From: Sphingobacterium bovisgrunnientis
GTDB taxonomy: Bacteria; Bacteroidota; Bacteroidia; Sphingobacteriales; Sphingobacteriaceae
NCBI RefSeq assembly: GCF_009829085.1
Contig: NZ_WUQY01000033.1
Span: forward strand, 1 to 42,923
Length of the DNA: 42,923 nucleotides
Direction: 5' to 3'
Shown here piece by piece: positions 37,401-42,873 of this stretch (its first letter is position 1; the number at the start of each line of letters is the position of its first letter). Below the pieces are notes generated by a model. The model was not told the origin of the DNA. It did no database searches and saw only the letters and a list, made by a program, of their open reading frames with translations. Both the position numbers and the translations under genes were made by a program.

Positions 37401-37632
37401 GACTTATATGGAGCATCATTGAGTCCCTTACCTGTGGAATCGTAAATCTTCCTTGTTCACCAGTAACGTAAAAAATTGTACGCCCGTGTATTTGAAGCGT
37501 TACTCCAGCAATAGGCTCATTGGTGCCTTCTGAGCGAATAATTCCAGATACATCTCTTATTGATTGCCCCTTAATTCCTGTTGCTAATATGCTTAGGAAC
37601 AATAAAAAAAAATAACATTTTAATTTCATCAT
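34414..37632 (-). CDS. susC: SusC-like TonB-dependent receptor (third pair)
   Basis: A 1072-residue SusC-type receptor without an STN domain. Signal peptide (about 1-22), carboxypeptidase-regulatory-like domain (about 26-105, VSGIIRSEGTNEPIAGVTLQ), plug (LSGSLALDRRAAMQ, VSLRLRGMSTLMSDARPLII, ASASAIWGAKSANGVIVIQL) and a barrel ending in phenylalanine (GLRANF). The TonB box-like segment is IQEVAVYATGY. It is preceded 9 bases upstream by a thioredoxin gene and followed 5 bases later by susD, so the three form one operon. No degradative enzyme is linked, so the cargo is unknown; SusCD pairs with thioredoxin/MauE-type partners may handle peptides or metal-bound ligands (inference). Confidence 0.92.
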   Translation of the reverse strand: MMKLKCYFFLLFLSILATGIKGQSIRDVSGIIRSEGTNEPIAGVTLQIHGRTIFYVTGEQGRFTIPQVRDSMMLHISHVQYKSKTIIINNKLDELIIHLERNDGEIQEVAVYATGYTLIPKERAAGSFEIFDKKKLNQSLSSNILDRLDGLSGSLALDRRAAMQTEGGKTDVSLRLRGMSTLMSDARPLIIVNNFPFEGKLSDINPNDIESISFLKDASASAIWGAKSANGVIVIQLKQSKIGESKSINALFTTRISNKPNLYANNRFISAPEYMGFEEIMFNRNYYRDEKTILLSPYAHLLSKKHKGLIDENEFQFEKSKFMEQDIRKQADQYLYQNAIDKIMNINMSGGSSLHSYLFSIGYDDVKPVLVGNSNSRLSLRVDNKIRITSKFEAQFSIDYIHRMERNNSVSLFDQSGIVPADKNMIYPYASLIDINGEPTRSAIAFNPFFLDSFNQSHNRDWLFSPLEELDIRDNTYKNNSIRMFSNLNYKLSKDLTISANYIFNSTNGDRINHFTADSYYTRNLVNRFMQGPGSFIIPNGAIRHKTVDASRKYGGRMQLDFNKNIFNKLSINSLVGGEISSYISIFDPLQILYNFSEDNYIGQNIFDYSKYYTVNPDGAQRIPSSNSQIYELTDRFISYYGLGTLMWDNRYLLTTSLRWDGSNLFGVKTNQKGVPLWSLASGWLLHNEKFMNNSKLSELKLRATIGENGNINKNATAYPTAVFTTNSSTGLREALLKTAGNPQLKWERVLSWNIGVDWALLKRSLGGSIDFFKKDAYDLMGLKEADPTTGINPVLSGVKQMINYGKFESSGFDVRLFSKNNIGNKLIIDTDFSISKNWNKVVDYNVVPLGIQDYFQYIVPAVAGKSRDIFYAFPWYGLDSQTGAPLIMEEGNLTTNYTNVPKFLPENLMNIGSSFPIWNGSFRAGLSYKQLSLSALILWKGKYNFRRSSINYQELLDSWNMHNDYYLRWQQPGDEDKTYIPAIPTTVDRNRELYYMNSDVLVERGDYIRLQSIQINYSLPLKNNLFKLDVIGVMENLGLIWTKNKQGLDPEYHLYYYNPPKQFSLGLRANF

Positions 37633-37641
37633 ATTATTAGG

Positions 37642-38685
37642 TTAGTCTTGAAAAGGTGAAGTATATATTGGTTCATAACGATTTTCTTTTGGTATGTAGT
37701 TGATGTGACCATCTTTTAATTGATTAATAAATTCATATGATTCCTGTATCGGGTTTGAAGCTCCCAAATAATATCCGTCTTTAATCCACACATTAGGACC
37801 AACAAGTGTTTGTTTTAGAAAATAATTTGCTAGAAAATAAGATGCCGGACCGATGACCTGTGTATTTTTCCAATTCCGATCTTTAGCATATCGTATGGCC
37901 CAAAAATCAAATTCCACATTTACAGCTAATACGCTGATATTATCTTTTAGTGATTTGTGATTTGTTTCCCAATGCACTACAGAAGCTAAGCAAGGTTTAC
38001 ACCAATAAGCCCAAAAATCTAATACAACTATGCGATTCTCACTTAACTCACGAAGTGTTACAAATTCACGATCCAGTGAATCATTAAAAACCCTAATACG
38101 CATATCTAAAACATAATCATCAATTTTAGACTCTACTGGGAGACTTTGAATTAAGTTTGCTTTCGCCTTATACGATTTTACAGGATATTTATTGAAATCA
38201 ATGTCTGAATGCTGCTGACGAAGCTTATTTTCTAATCCAGTGTCAATTCTTTCTGAAAGGAAATATGTAAATGGAATTTTAAATGATGTAGTGTCCTGTC
38301 GTACGGCAGCAAAAACTGCATTACTACTAAAGATCAATAGAAAAATGATGGTCAACATATTCATGTTGTGCGTAGGGATAATATTATTAAAATATTTTAT
38401 AACATTTTTAACGAAATCTAAGTCTTTAACTTCATCAGAAGCCCCCTCTTTCTGTGAATACATTTTTCCTTCCGCGTCTTTTGAATACTTCAATCGTAAT
38501 TGATACTCATAAATTTGTGAAGCCAGATATGAAGTATACCCTTCTAAATCTTCTGCACAAATTTCTTCATCCATATGTTGCCTCTTTGCCTTAAATATTT
38601 TAAAAATCGCGGGTGATTTAGCGGAAGATATGTACTCTAATAAAGGCATACCTCTTCCCTCTTGATAAAAATTCTTCATTTTCAA
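37642..38685 (-). CDS. TlpA-like thioredoxin with long cytoplasmic N-terminus
   Basis: A 347-residue protein with a C-terminal TlpA-type thioredoxin domain (about 195-330) carrying the redox motif WAYWCKPCLAS (C229 and C232). A single hydrophobic segment (MNMLTIIFLLIFSSNAVFAA, from residue 108) would anchor it or act as a signal peptide. The first 107 residues are charged and helical (AEDLEGYTSYLASQIYEYQL, LRLKYSKDAEGKMYSQKEG) and precede that segment in the same frame, so they would lie in the cytoplasm. Either this is a real extra domain, or translation also starts at M108 (38364). First gene of the susC-susD operon; the electron source could be the MauE-like protein at 32021. Confidence 0.8.
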   Translation of the reverse strand: MKMKNFYQEGRGMPLLEYISSAKSPAIFKIFKAKRQHMDEEICAEDLEGYTSYLASQIYEYQLRLKYSKDAEGKMYSQKEGASDEVKDLDFVKNVIKYFNNIIPTHNMNMLTIIFLLIFSSNAVFAAVRQDTTSFKIPFTYFLSERIDTGLENKLRQQHSDIDFNKYPVKSYKAKANLIQSLPVESKIDDYVLDMRIRVFNDSLDREFVTLRELSENRIVVLDFWAYWCKPCLASVVHWETNHKSLKDNISVLAVNVEFDFWAIRYAKDRNWKNTQVIGPASYFLANYFLKQTLVGPNVWIKDGYYLGASNPIQESYEFINQLKDGHINYIPKENRYEPIYTSPFQD

Positions 38686-39052
38686 GTGTAATATATTTGG
38701 TTAATCGTAAAAAGCTGGTGTAGGATTTTTAAATGATTAAAGTCAAATCAATATAAATATCATACATAACTCCAGCCTTTACTAACAAAAATTAAAATGG
38801 AATTGTAAAATGCCGACTTCACAAAAGTATATTTGAAAGACAATATGTGCTTCAAACCACTTGTAAGATTGCATAAGGAGTAGTATATTTAGAGTGCGAA
38901 CAATAAAATACGATATTGATTATTAAATCTTACTATGTATATCTTTATCTAGTACAGAAGTCGGCTACAGTAGACATAAGGTAAATAGGCCTATTCCATA
39001 AATCAGAATAGGCACCCTTTTTCTTTATGCGCTGTATATTTTAAATCATCAA
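38686..39052. other. Gene-free stretch upstream of the thioredoxin operon
   Basis: AT-rich, no protein-like frame. It should hold the promoter of the minus-strand thioredoxin-susC-susD operon, but no clear TAnnTTTG box was seen on that strand. GCCGACTTC (38812-38820) and GAAGTCGGC (38957-38965) form a 9-base inverted repeat 136 bases apart, of unknown meaning. A hairpin at 38989-39013 is listed separately. Confidence 0.4.
38989..39013 (+). terminator. 8-bp hairpin, terminator-like on the plus strand
   Basis: GCCTATTC (38989-38996) pairs perfectly with GAATAGGC (39006-39013), with a 9-base loop, followed on the plus strand by ACCCTTTTTCTTT. No plus-strand gene precedes it. Read the other way it lies 39 bases after the possible 34-residue gene and could be an attenuator before the thioredoxin operon. 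Confidence 0.4.
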
Positions 39053-39157
39053 CTATTCTGGTGATCGTTTGATGTTCTTATAGATAAGATTTAATGAAAT
39101 CCGTTGTTGATCATGGATCAACATCATGGACTTGATGGTAGTTGGTTTCGTTTTCAT
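39053..39157 (-). CDS. Possible 34-residue peptide gene
   Basis: A short frame from an ATG at 39157 to a TAG at 39053: MKTKPTTIKSMMLIHDQQRI followed by 14 more residues, ending in KRSPE. It is basic, has no signal peptide and is not recognised. A hairpin follows it at 38989-39013, and it is upstream of and on the same strand as the thioredoxin-susC-susD operon. It could be a leader peptide, a small regulatory peptide or chance; no Shine-Dalgarno is seen, but few genes here have one. Confidence 0.3.
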   Translation of the reverse strand: MKTKPTTIKSMMLIHDQQRISLNLIYKNIKRSPE

Positions 39158-39505
39158 AATAGTTTTTTTATGTAATGGTTATGAATACGCTGCAACTCTA
39201 AAAGCAAAAGAGAAAGGCTGTATAGGTAGGTAAATACCAATAGAGCGAGGCTCAATGCTTCCGAACAGGCACCGTCAAGAGCCCCATAATCAAGATTATG
39301 TTTCCACAGAAGACTTACATGAGCTTCGCCCTATTGAACTTATATCTGTAAAGATAAAAAAATTCAATAGAAAGCGAGCTCACGATTTACTCATGTGGAA
39401 TTTGACGGTTTCGTTCATGAGTAACACCGTTGTTAGCAGCGAATCATCACTGCTATATGTGTCGCTATAATAATTAACTAGAACAAATATAACAATAAAA
39501 ATTCA
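39158..39505. other. Non-coding stretch dense in inverted repeats
   Basis: No convincing gene. Several dyads lie in 39243-39449: GAGC/GCTC at 39243-39253; CATAATC/GATTATG at 39285-39300 with a 2-base loop; a long imperfect foldback between 39321-39338 and 39363-39381 (arms about 18 bases, sharing GAGCT, CGC and CTATTGAA); and AGCAG/CTGCT near 39437-39456. A 71-codon plus-strand frame (39255-39470) runs through these and was not accepted as a gene. The density of structure suggests a folded RNA or decayed mobile-element end. Confidence 0.35.
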
Positions 39506-39548
39506 AATGGACAACATCTCGTCCATTAATTTTTAAATAATTAAAAAT
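39506..39548 (+). promoter_or_regulatory. Two adjacent dyads just before the small HTH gene
   Basis: AATGGAC/GTCCATT (39506-39527, 8-base loop) is followed at once by ATTTTTAA/TTAAAAAT (39529-39548, 4-base loop). They end 9 bases before the ATG of the HTH gene. They could be operators for autoregulation by that protein. The first hairpin plus its T-tract could also terminate a transcript coming from the dyad-rich stretch upstream. Confidence 0.42.
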
Positions 39549-39557
39549 GATAATAAT

Positions 39558-39827
39558 ATGGTTAGTAAAGTTCAAATAGAAGCATACCAAAGAAGCTTTA
39601 TTGAATTTCTTAAGAAAAAATTCTGTTCTCCTTATAAAATTAGTGGTAATGAAGTTTCTAGAAACGACTATGCTAATAAAAGCGGTATTTCAAGAGGAAC
39701 ACTGACGAGAATCAATGATGGCTCCCCATATGACATCCCACTGTCAACAATCTACAAACTTTGCACATTTGAAAATATTTCTGTACCTGAATTATTCCAA
39801 GAATTTGATAAATCTTTAAATGAATGA
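39558..39827 (+). CDS. Small XRE-like helix-turn-helix protein
   Basis: An 89-residue protein with a helix-turn-helix of the XRE/Cro type at about 36-80: DYANKSGISRGTLTRINDGS followed by IPLSTIYKLCTFENISVPEL. The N-terminal helix (YQRSFIEFLKKKFCSP) may aid dimerisation. It has no effector domain, so it is a DNA-binding regulator similar to those of mobile elements or to antitoxins, but no toxin gene adjoins it. Two dyads directly before its start suggest autoregulation. A hairpin follows at 39865-39896. It sits beside a cluster of transposon remnants and is probably part of the accessory DNA. Confidence 0.75.
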   Translation: MVSKVQIEAYQRSFIEFLKKKFCSPYKISGNEVSRNDYANKSGISRGTLTRINDGSPYDIPLSTIYKLCTFENISVPELFQEFDKSLNE

Positions 39828-39864
39828 TTACACAAAAGAGATGTCTAAAGTGATGGGCTGATGA

Positions 39865-39896
39865 ATTGAATTTAATATTAGCTTAGTAAATTCAAT
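39865..39896 (+). terminator. 10-bp hairpin after the HTH gene
   Basis: ATTGAATTTA (39865-39874) pairs perfectly with TAAATTCAAT (39887-39896), loop 12 bases, 37 bases after the HTH stop. The stem is AT-rich and followed by CTCTTAGTTT, so it is only a modest terminator. Confidence 0.45.
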
Positions 39897-40274
39897 CTCT
39901 TAGTTTCGATTATGCCACGATTATTACTAACAATGACTGGACGAATTACTTCGGTTGCTGTAGTCACTTTTAAAATTTATCTATATTGCTAAATGATAAA
40001 AAAACTATAAATTCTGGTTCAGAGACACAAAATTAATTTGCTTTGAAAAGAAACATTGAGATTTTCTATGTTGAGAACTATTTTCCGATACAAAAAGTAA
40101 AATTAAACATTAAAACTATAATTTTCAATAAGTTAAGAAAACAAAAGATGTACATTAGGTGTACAATAGAAAAATGTTCGGATAATATATATTCAACTAT
40201 TGTCCAAAATTTACATCGGTAGTAATTTCACCTATAATCTCACCTTAATAGTTAAGACGTATCCGGCCTATGAA
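39897..40274. other. Gene-free AT-rich stretch bordering the insertion-sequence remnants
   Basis: No gene seen. It contains TGTACA at 40149-40154 and again at 40160-40165, a spaced pair of palindromes that could be a protein-binding site. From about 40235 on it probably contains the right end of the IS66 element, but no inverted repeat matching the other side was found. Confidence 0.35.
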
Positions 40275-40487
40275 CTACAGGTCCGCTGATTTTTTGAAGT
40301 TCTGAGGATATAGCTCTTTAAGATTTTTGTGGTTTATGGACATAATATTTTCCAGCGTATGTTTTAACCACTGAAATGGGTTTACCTCATGCTTTTTGCA
40401 GATCGCAAAAAAAGAGTATATCATTGCTGCACGCTGTGCTGCTTCATGGCTTCCTGCGAAGAGGTAATTTTTTCGTCCCAGCTTATG
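40275..40487 (-). pseudogene. tnpC: IS66 TnpC transposase, C-terminal fragment
   Basis: The minus-strand frame ending at a TAG (40275-40277) reads HKLGRKNYLFAGSHEAAQRA, then AMIYSFFAICKKHEVNPFQW and a tail ending in FKKSADL. GRKNYLFAGSHEAA is a hallmark near the C-terminus of IS66-family DDE transposases. About 70 of the usual 450-plus residues remain; the catalytic domain is lost. Its 5' edge lies in a perfect inverted repeat (40477-40508), marking the break point with the next fragment. Confidence 0.85.
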
Positions 40488-40508
40488 TAAAACTTTTCAT
40501 AAGCTGGG
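40477..40508. repeat. Perfect 11-bp inverted repeat at an element junction
   Basis: CCCAGCTTATG (40477-40487) and CATAAGCTGGG (40498-40508) with a 10-base spacer. The left arm belongs to the tnpC coding sequence (HKLG), so the right arm is an inverted copy of transposase DNA. This looks like a foldback formed at a rearrangement, not a natural element end. Confidence 0.7.
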
Positions 40509-40525
40509 TTATGCATAGCTGGTGA

Positions 40526-40601
40526 TTATGTAAAGTGCGCGACAATTAATTGCATTCTCAACTGTTGTCAGGTGTATTCATTGTCGCATCACTTCACATA
40601 A
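40526..40601. repeat. Inverted repeat, probable end of the tyrosine-recombinase element
   Basis: TTATGTAAAGTGCGCGACAA plus T (40526-40546) and, inverted, TTATGTGAAGTGATGCGACA plus AT (40601-40580) differ by one substitution and a small indel region. They are separated by 33 bases. The right arm begins 9 bases after the stop of the recombinase fragment, as expected for an element terminus. The pairing of two copies at one end resembles the end repeats of recombinase-trio (RIT-like) elements; that class is inferred. Confidence 0.6.
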
Positions 40602-40609
40602 TAAATCTA

Positions 40610-40744
40610 TTAAAAGTGCTTCAGCCAATCCATTAGATTATCATTTGACAACCAGATAGGTTCCGTTTCAGGTACAACCGAGGTATAAGCTTTCTCAATC
40701 GCCATGCGCTTCGCTTTTGAATCTGCCCTCGCGTAAACCTCTGT
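40610..40744 (-). pseudogene. Tyrosine recombinase/integrase, C-terminal fragment
   Basis: In a frame different from tnpB the minus strand reads TEVYARADSKAKRMAIEKAY and then SVVPETEPIWLSNDNLMDWL up to a stop at 40610-40612. TxVYxRAD(S) followed by K-rich helix is the catalytic-tyrosine segment and C-terminal helix of phage-integrase-type recombinases, with the tyrosine at the fourth visible residue. The rest of the protein is missing: upstream the sequence switches to IS66 tnpB at about 40745. Confidence 0.8.
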
Positions 40745-40889
40745 AGTTTAGGAATACGAAAACTTCACCATTGGTGGCCTGGCGATGCATAACTGAACTA
40801 ATCAATCCGCAAAGCCCATCAAATGATTTTCTCATGTCACAAAAACCATCGTATAGATAAAAACGATGCGATGAACTCAGAGCAAACAC
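40745..40889 (-). pseudogene. tnpB: IS66 TnpB, N-terminal fragment
   Basis: From the ATG at 40889 the protein begins MFALSSSHRFYLYDGFCDMR and continues KSFDGLCGLISSV...GEVFVFLN, the conserved first 48 residues of the IS66 TnpB accessory protein. At FLN the family would continue with RRR and a KLLHW motif; instead the sequence joins the tyrosine-recombinase tail. The open frame runs on to 40695 only by chance. The start overlaps the end of tnpA by one base, the normal IS66 layout. Confidence 0.85.
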
Positions 40890-41173
40890 TAGTATAGACG
40901 GATCAGTTGTGAAAGCAGAGCAAGATCATTTTCGACATTTACACGCACACCATTGGGATAAATGATCTCGATATTACACTTAACTGGCGCCTTATCGATT
41001 GTTATAAAACTACTGCATACTTTGTCATTTTGTTTACTGCGAGATAACCAATAATAAAAAGTTGCCTCAGTGATGCCGTTTTCAGAGCAGTAAGCTTTTT
41101 TGCTTTTTCCGCTCGTTTGCCAGTCTGCTATCATAGATAACATCGACGCTCTTTTTTCTTGCATATTCATCAT
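40889..41173 (-). CDS. tnpA: IS66 accessory protein TnpA
   Basis: A 94-residue protein with the features of the first IS66 gene: a helix-turn-helix (WQTSGKSKKAYCSENGITEA then TFYYWLSRSK) and a C-terminal half containing IEIIYPNGVRVNV, the usual short beta segment. It seems full length, unlike the other genes of the element. In intact IS66 it acts with TnpB and TnpC in transposition; here TnpB is cut and TnpC nearly gone, so it probably has no function. Its 5' region joins IS21 istA sequence. Confidence 0.85.
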   Translation of the reverse strand: MMNMQEKRASMLSMIADWQTSGKSKKAYCSENGITEATFYYWLSRSKQNDKVCSSFITIDKAPVKCNIEIIYPNGVRVNVENDLALLSQLIRLY

Positions 41174-41499
41174 GCAAAACTATGATTTACAGTTAATCTA
41201 TTAAATATGTACTTGATAGGATGAATACCTTTCAACCAGTCGTGCATCTGCGAGGCAGAGGTGTCGCTATGGCTCTCCAATTTCTTCCGTACAAATTCCG
41301 TATACTCTTCCAACGTTTTCTTTCTACCTTTAGGCGTTGAAAGATCGCGTTCAAATTCGTCCTCACTCTGACTGAGCAAACGTTTGGCTGTACGCCAGTT
41401 CATTCCTAGGTAATCTGCGATCTTTGATACTGAAAAGCCCTCACGAGAAAGCTTGTGAACTTCATGATAGGTCATAAGTTTGTTTAAATAATAGTTCAT
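41170..41499 (-). pseudogene. istA: IS21 transposase IstA, N-terminal fragment
   Basis: The 109-codon frame begins with a typical IstA helix-turn-helix (MTYHEVHKLSREGFSVSKIA then DYLGMNWRTAKRLLSQSEDE) and goes on to YTEFVRKKLESHSDTSASQM and HDWLK. After that, family similarity stops at about 41220, and the last residues (GIHPIKYIFNRLTVN) belong to IS66 flanking DNA. The catalytic DDE domain and the istB gene are absent. End repeats at 41581-41672 confirm that this is the left end of an IS21-family element. Confidence 0.85.
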
Positions 41500-41580
41500 T
41501 AATACCCTTGTTTTTTTTCTTGATCACAAAGGTTGTTTTTTCTTTCGGGGTATAGCCCCGGAAGATGAACTATGTATTCA

Positions 41581-41672
41581 TTCTTGCCAATAATCCTGCA
41601 CTTGTTCTTGCCAATTATTCTGCACCATTCTTGCCAATTATTGTGTAGTAATATTTGCCAAAAATCGTGTAG
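41581..41672. repeat. Four related end repeats of the IS21 element
   Basis: Units of 20-23 bases start with TTCTTGCCAATAATCCTGCA (41581), then TTCTTGCCAATTATTCTGCA (41605), TTCTTGCCAATTATTGTGTA (41628) and ATTTGCCAAAAATCGTGTAG (41653). Spacing is about 24 bases. IS21 ends carry such multiple transposase-binding repeats, the outermost being part of the terminal inverted repeat. A GC-rich hairpin CGGGG/CCCCG (41546-41560) lies between them and istA. Confidence 0.75.
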
Positions 41673-41753
41673 TTTTATTTACCGATCACAGACCCTTTAT
41701 AAACTGATTTATTTTGATTATAAAACTTAATATTCACCTTAATAGATAATAAA

Positions 41754-42830
41754 CTATGATATAGAAAATTTCAAAGGACAGACATGAGCACATCTACTGC
41801 AACCAGATGAGTTCTTATTATAGATACAGGTTTTATTCATCATTCTGTTTGTTACAATTTTTATATCTTCTTCCACTTTATTTACTTTATCGATATTAAT
41901 AATATGAGCTGCTATTTTAGAAGCCATTATCGCCTCAATTGAAGAATCTATTGAAGGAATTTTACCTGTATGCTCTTCTCTTGTAACTGATGTTATAATA
42001 TCAACACATCCTAACATACCTAGAACAGAAGCTCCTATAGCACTAGAAATATGGTCTTGACCTATTGATATATCAGTAGGAATTGGACCTAATGGCATTA
42101 TAGGGTAATTCATATTTTTATAATATTCCGAAATTTTTTTTAAACGTGATAAGTTACTATGACCAGGTCCTTCAATTATTATATTAACACCTTTACTATA
42201 AACATAATCTGCTATTTGTTTTTGGATTTTGAACTCTTCAATTTGACAAACATCTAAGCTATCGAAAATATTTGATGATCTAAACGAAGCTCCAATACTT
42301 ATTGCAACATTATATTTATAACAAATATTAATTATTTCATCTAAAATTTCTATATAGACATTCTCCTTTTTCTTTGATTTTATTAAATCCTTTACGACCA
42401 TTACTCCACCTCTAGAAGTTATAGGAACATATCTTTTAGTTGACAACTCTAATAACTTTAAAGTTGGTGTAGGATGTATAGTAATAAAACCCACTCCTTC
42501 CTCACATTGCTCTATTATTATGTCCAATAAACTATTTTTATCAATAGATTCGTTTACACTCTTAACCTGATAAATAGGTAAAGTTGAAACAACCGCATTA
42601 TCAAACCTTTTAATGATTTCTTTATACAGATAAGACTTTGAAGTAAAAAGACTTAAATCAGAAATTATTTCAGGTTGATAAAAGTCATCTAATGACATAA
42701 TTGAATCTAATTTTTTTAATTGCGTAAATAGATCCTTTTGAGATGTACAGCCAGTTAAAACAGAAACAATTGTTTCATGTTTAGCACCAACGTAATATCC
42801 ACCTGATTTTGTTTTAATATAACATTCCAA
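41754..42830 (-). CDS. Divergent ThiC-superfamily radical-SAM enzyme
   Basis: A 358-residue relative of ThiC, the enzyme that rearranges aminoimidazole ribotide to the thiamin pyrimidine, but much shorter and very divergent. Matching segments in order: VSTLPIYQV (ThiC VPIYQ), GFITIHPTPTLKL (FFTIHAG), PITSRGGVMV (SRGG), ISIGASFRSSN (LGDGLRPGS), IIIEGPGH (EGPGH), PLGPIPTDISIGQDHISSAI (LGPLTTDIAPGYDHxTSGI) and SKIAAHIINI (YKIAAHAAD). Differences: the D of DGLRPG is A, and the Y of FYTLGP is M. The C-terminal cluster motif is CSRCAHVC (C-x2-C-x3-C) rather than the C-x2-C-x4-C of ThiC. The N-terminal ThiC region is largely missing. No thiamin gene adjoins it. BzaF-like lower-ligand synthesis or a novel rearrangement are options. 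ATG at 42830. Confidence 0.82.
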   Translation of the reverse strand: MECYIKTKSGGYYVGAKHETIVSVLTGCTSQKDLFTQLKKLDSIMSLDDFYQPEIISDLSLFTSKSYLYKEIIKRFDNAVVSTLPIYQVKSVNESIDKNSLLDIIIEQCEEGVGFITIHPTPTLKLLELSTKRYVPITSRGGVMVVKDLIKSKKKENVYIEILDEIINICYKYNVAISIGASFRSSNIFDSLDVCQIEEFKIQKQIADYVYSKGVNIIIEGPGHSNLSRLKKISEYYKNMNYPIMPLGPIPTDISIGQDHISSAIGASVLGMLGCVDIITSVTREEHTGKIPSIDSSIEAIMASKIAAHIINIDKVNKVEEDIKIVTNRMMNKTCIYNKNSSGCSRCAHVCPLKFSIS

Positions 42831-42857
42831 CTTTAATTGAATTTAGATCACAGCTGT

Positions 42858-42873
42858 CCTAAATAAATTTAGG
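42858..42873. promoter_or_regulatory. Palindrome upstream of the ThiC-like gene
   Basis: CCTAAATAAATTTAGG is a perfect 7-bp dyad with a 2-base centre, 28 bases before the ATG at 42830. It could be an operator, or the end of a transcript from outside the window. No thiamin-pyrophosphate riboswitch core is visible in the 93 bases present. Confidence 0.35.

Larger units (their letters stand above)
40275..41675 (-). mobile_element. Nested remnants of IS66, a tyrosine-recombinase element and IS21
   Basis: Read on the minus strand from right to left: the end repeats and first third of an IS21-type istA (41675 to about 41220), an IS66-type tnpA and the start of tnpB (41173 to about 40745), the tail of a tyrosine-recombinase gene with an end-like inverted repeat (40744 to 40526), and the last 70 codons of an IS66-type tnpC (40487 to 40275). 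All are in the same orientation. The simplest reading is IS66 inserted in an IS21 element, with another element later inserted in IS66 and followed by deletions. None can move by itself. Confidence 0.75.

Noticed and set aside
38812..38965. 9-base inverted repeat 136 bases apart (GCCGACTTC/GAAGTCGGC)
   Set aside because: The match stops abruptly and the spacing fits no known element; it can occur by chance in a window of this size.
39255..39470. 71-codon plus-strand frame
   Set aside because: It runs straight through several inverted repeats, has an odd composition with no recognisable fold, and gains a frame only by being short; more likely non-coding.
40695..40744. Continuation of the tnpB frame past 40745
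   Set aside because: The residues (RGLREGRFKSEAHGD) are the recombinase tail read in the wrong frame.
41581..41672. Regular repeats resembling a short CRISPR array
   Set aside because: Units follow each other almost without spacers, vary in sequence and lie at the end of an istA gene; they are IS21 end repeats.
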